Shown: in pieces, positions 63,604 through 64,000 of the stretch
How positions within the stretch are numbered: the first letter of the stretch is position 1
How the letters are laid out: each line of letters starts with the position of its first letter
Source: Scytonema hofmannii PCC 7110
GTDB lineage: Bacteria > Cyanobacteriota > Cyanobacteriia > Cyanobacteriales > Nostocaceae
NCBI RefSeq assembly: GCF_000346485.2
Contig: NZ_KQ976354.1
Coordinates: forward strand, 8,915,333 to 8,979,332
Direction of reading: 5' to 3'
DNA: 64,000 nucleotides
Notes under the pieces: model-generated
The model's database searches: none
Told to the model about the DNA's origin: nothing
The model's input: the letters and a program-made list of their open reading frames with translations, nothing else
Made by a program: the position numbers and the translations under genes

Positions 63604-64000
63604 TTCCCCTGACGTTCGCACTTAAAACCCTGCTGTTGCCAAACATCCATCTTCACCTCAGCCAGTTTTGTGACGGAAGAACATTGCGGTTGAATGATGG
63701 GGCTTAACCCCGCCCATAATAAGCTGCGCGTTATATCTAATCCTGTTTTCAACCAAGACTCTTGATTACCAGGGACACCTTGCTCTTGAACAACTTCTGT
63801 TTCTACCCAAATACCTCGAGCACCAAAGAAAATCTGTGCCATCCATTTAGCTCTGGGCAAATGAGTAGGTGATGTAATCATTTTTACTTTATGCACTTTC
63901 CAATGACGTAAAATTGGAATACCATAGTAAAAATTCCCAAAAGTAGAATCTGCACATTTTTCTAACCAAACGTTTTGGATTTGGTCTGCTGCCTCCTGCT
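63585..64000 (-). CDS. YdcF/SanA-like (DUF218) protein, 5' end outside window
   Basis: The frame is open to the window edge (about 138 residues seen), giving the C-terminal part of a DUF218 protein: TFGNFYYGIPILRHWKVHKV, ITSPTHLPRAKWMAQIFFGA, TEVVQEQGVPGNQESWL. DUF218 members (SanA, YdcF, ElyC) act at the cell envelope; the exact role is unknown. The frame ends in the CTCCCTA heptamer array, whose reverse complement gives the tail GSRE and stop. Confidence 0.85.
   Translation of the reverse strand, partial: QEAADQIQNVWLEKCADSTFGNFYYGIPILRHWKVHKVKMITSPTHLPRAKWMAQIFFGARGIWVETEVVQEQGVPGNQESWLKTGLDITRSLLWAGLSPIIQPQCSSVTKLAEVKMDVWQQQGFKCERQGKVGSRE

Overview
The window looks like a chromosome segment of a filamentous, probably heterocyst-forming (Nostocales-type) cyanobacterium. 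Evidence: frequent HIP1 octamers GCGATCGC (for example 10385, 11701, 13765, 17625); short tandem heptamer repeats (TCACTGG, TCATTTG, GGGAGTA and its complement) between genes; the cyanobacterial fusion of pantothenate synthetase with cytidylate kinase; several Uma2-type genes; and GlgA, RlpA and RecJ of cyanobacterial type. There is no rRNA, no tRNA that I can defend, and no CRISPR array.

Region by region. 1-11773 is the most unusual part. A 2259-residue protein with about 32 near-identical 46-residue TPR-like repeats ends in a CHAT (caspase-like) protease domain. It is followed by a 120-residue protein and, overlapping it by ATGA, a 500-residue protein with a C-terminal membrane hairpin. On the opposite strand on both sides lie two genes sharing an N-terminal zinc-ribbon module, one joined to a dynamin-like GTPase and one to a GUN4 domain, and then a CHAT remnant. 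11960-13690 is an IS607-family element (serine recombinase plus TnpB) whose end abuts a beta-carbonic anhydrase gene. 13644-17575 holds carbonic anhydrase, a CNT nucleoside transporter, a RelE-type toxin-antitoxin pair and a two-helix membrane protein. 17618-21527 is a lipoxygenase, cytochrome P450 and unknown-protein cluster (oxylipins). 22191-25640 holds a GNAT-like gene with a small partner, two Uma2 genes and a DUF5895-type gene. 25978-31707 is housekeeping-like: panC-cmk, rlpA, glutaminase and two tandem EF-hand genes.

32628-37819 is a CUT1-type sugar ABC importer (binding protein, two permeases, ATPase) with a nuclease-like gene inside it. 38356-41440 holds a Uma2 gene and a restriction-modification pair whose cytosine-5 methyltransferase is circularly permuted. 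42215-44897 holds glycogen synthase and a 2-hydroxyacid dehydrogenase. 45340-50699 has a small exported protein, a 33-bp hairpin array, and an exported protein with a predicted C-terminal beta-barrel. The last 322 bp of that gene are repeated about 1.9 kb downstream, flanking a GNAT-like operon that the second copy appears to truncate. 50702-54388 is an HTH/NB-ARC/14xWD40 STAND protein. 54899-56740 has a TnpB element, a small ribbon-helix-helix gene and nested inverted repeats. 56895-64000 holds a small membrane protein, an NmrA-like reductase, a VapBC pair, a RecB/Cas4-like nuclease, a GNAT, recJ and the 3' part of a YdcF-like gene.

The main candidate for an undescribed system is the TPR-CHAT operon with its zinc-ribbon satellites. 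I infer a sensor-protease acting on, or together with, a membrane protein in a defence or regulated-death context. The window also carries a STAND ATPase, an R-M system and two toxin-antitoxin pairs.
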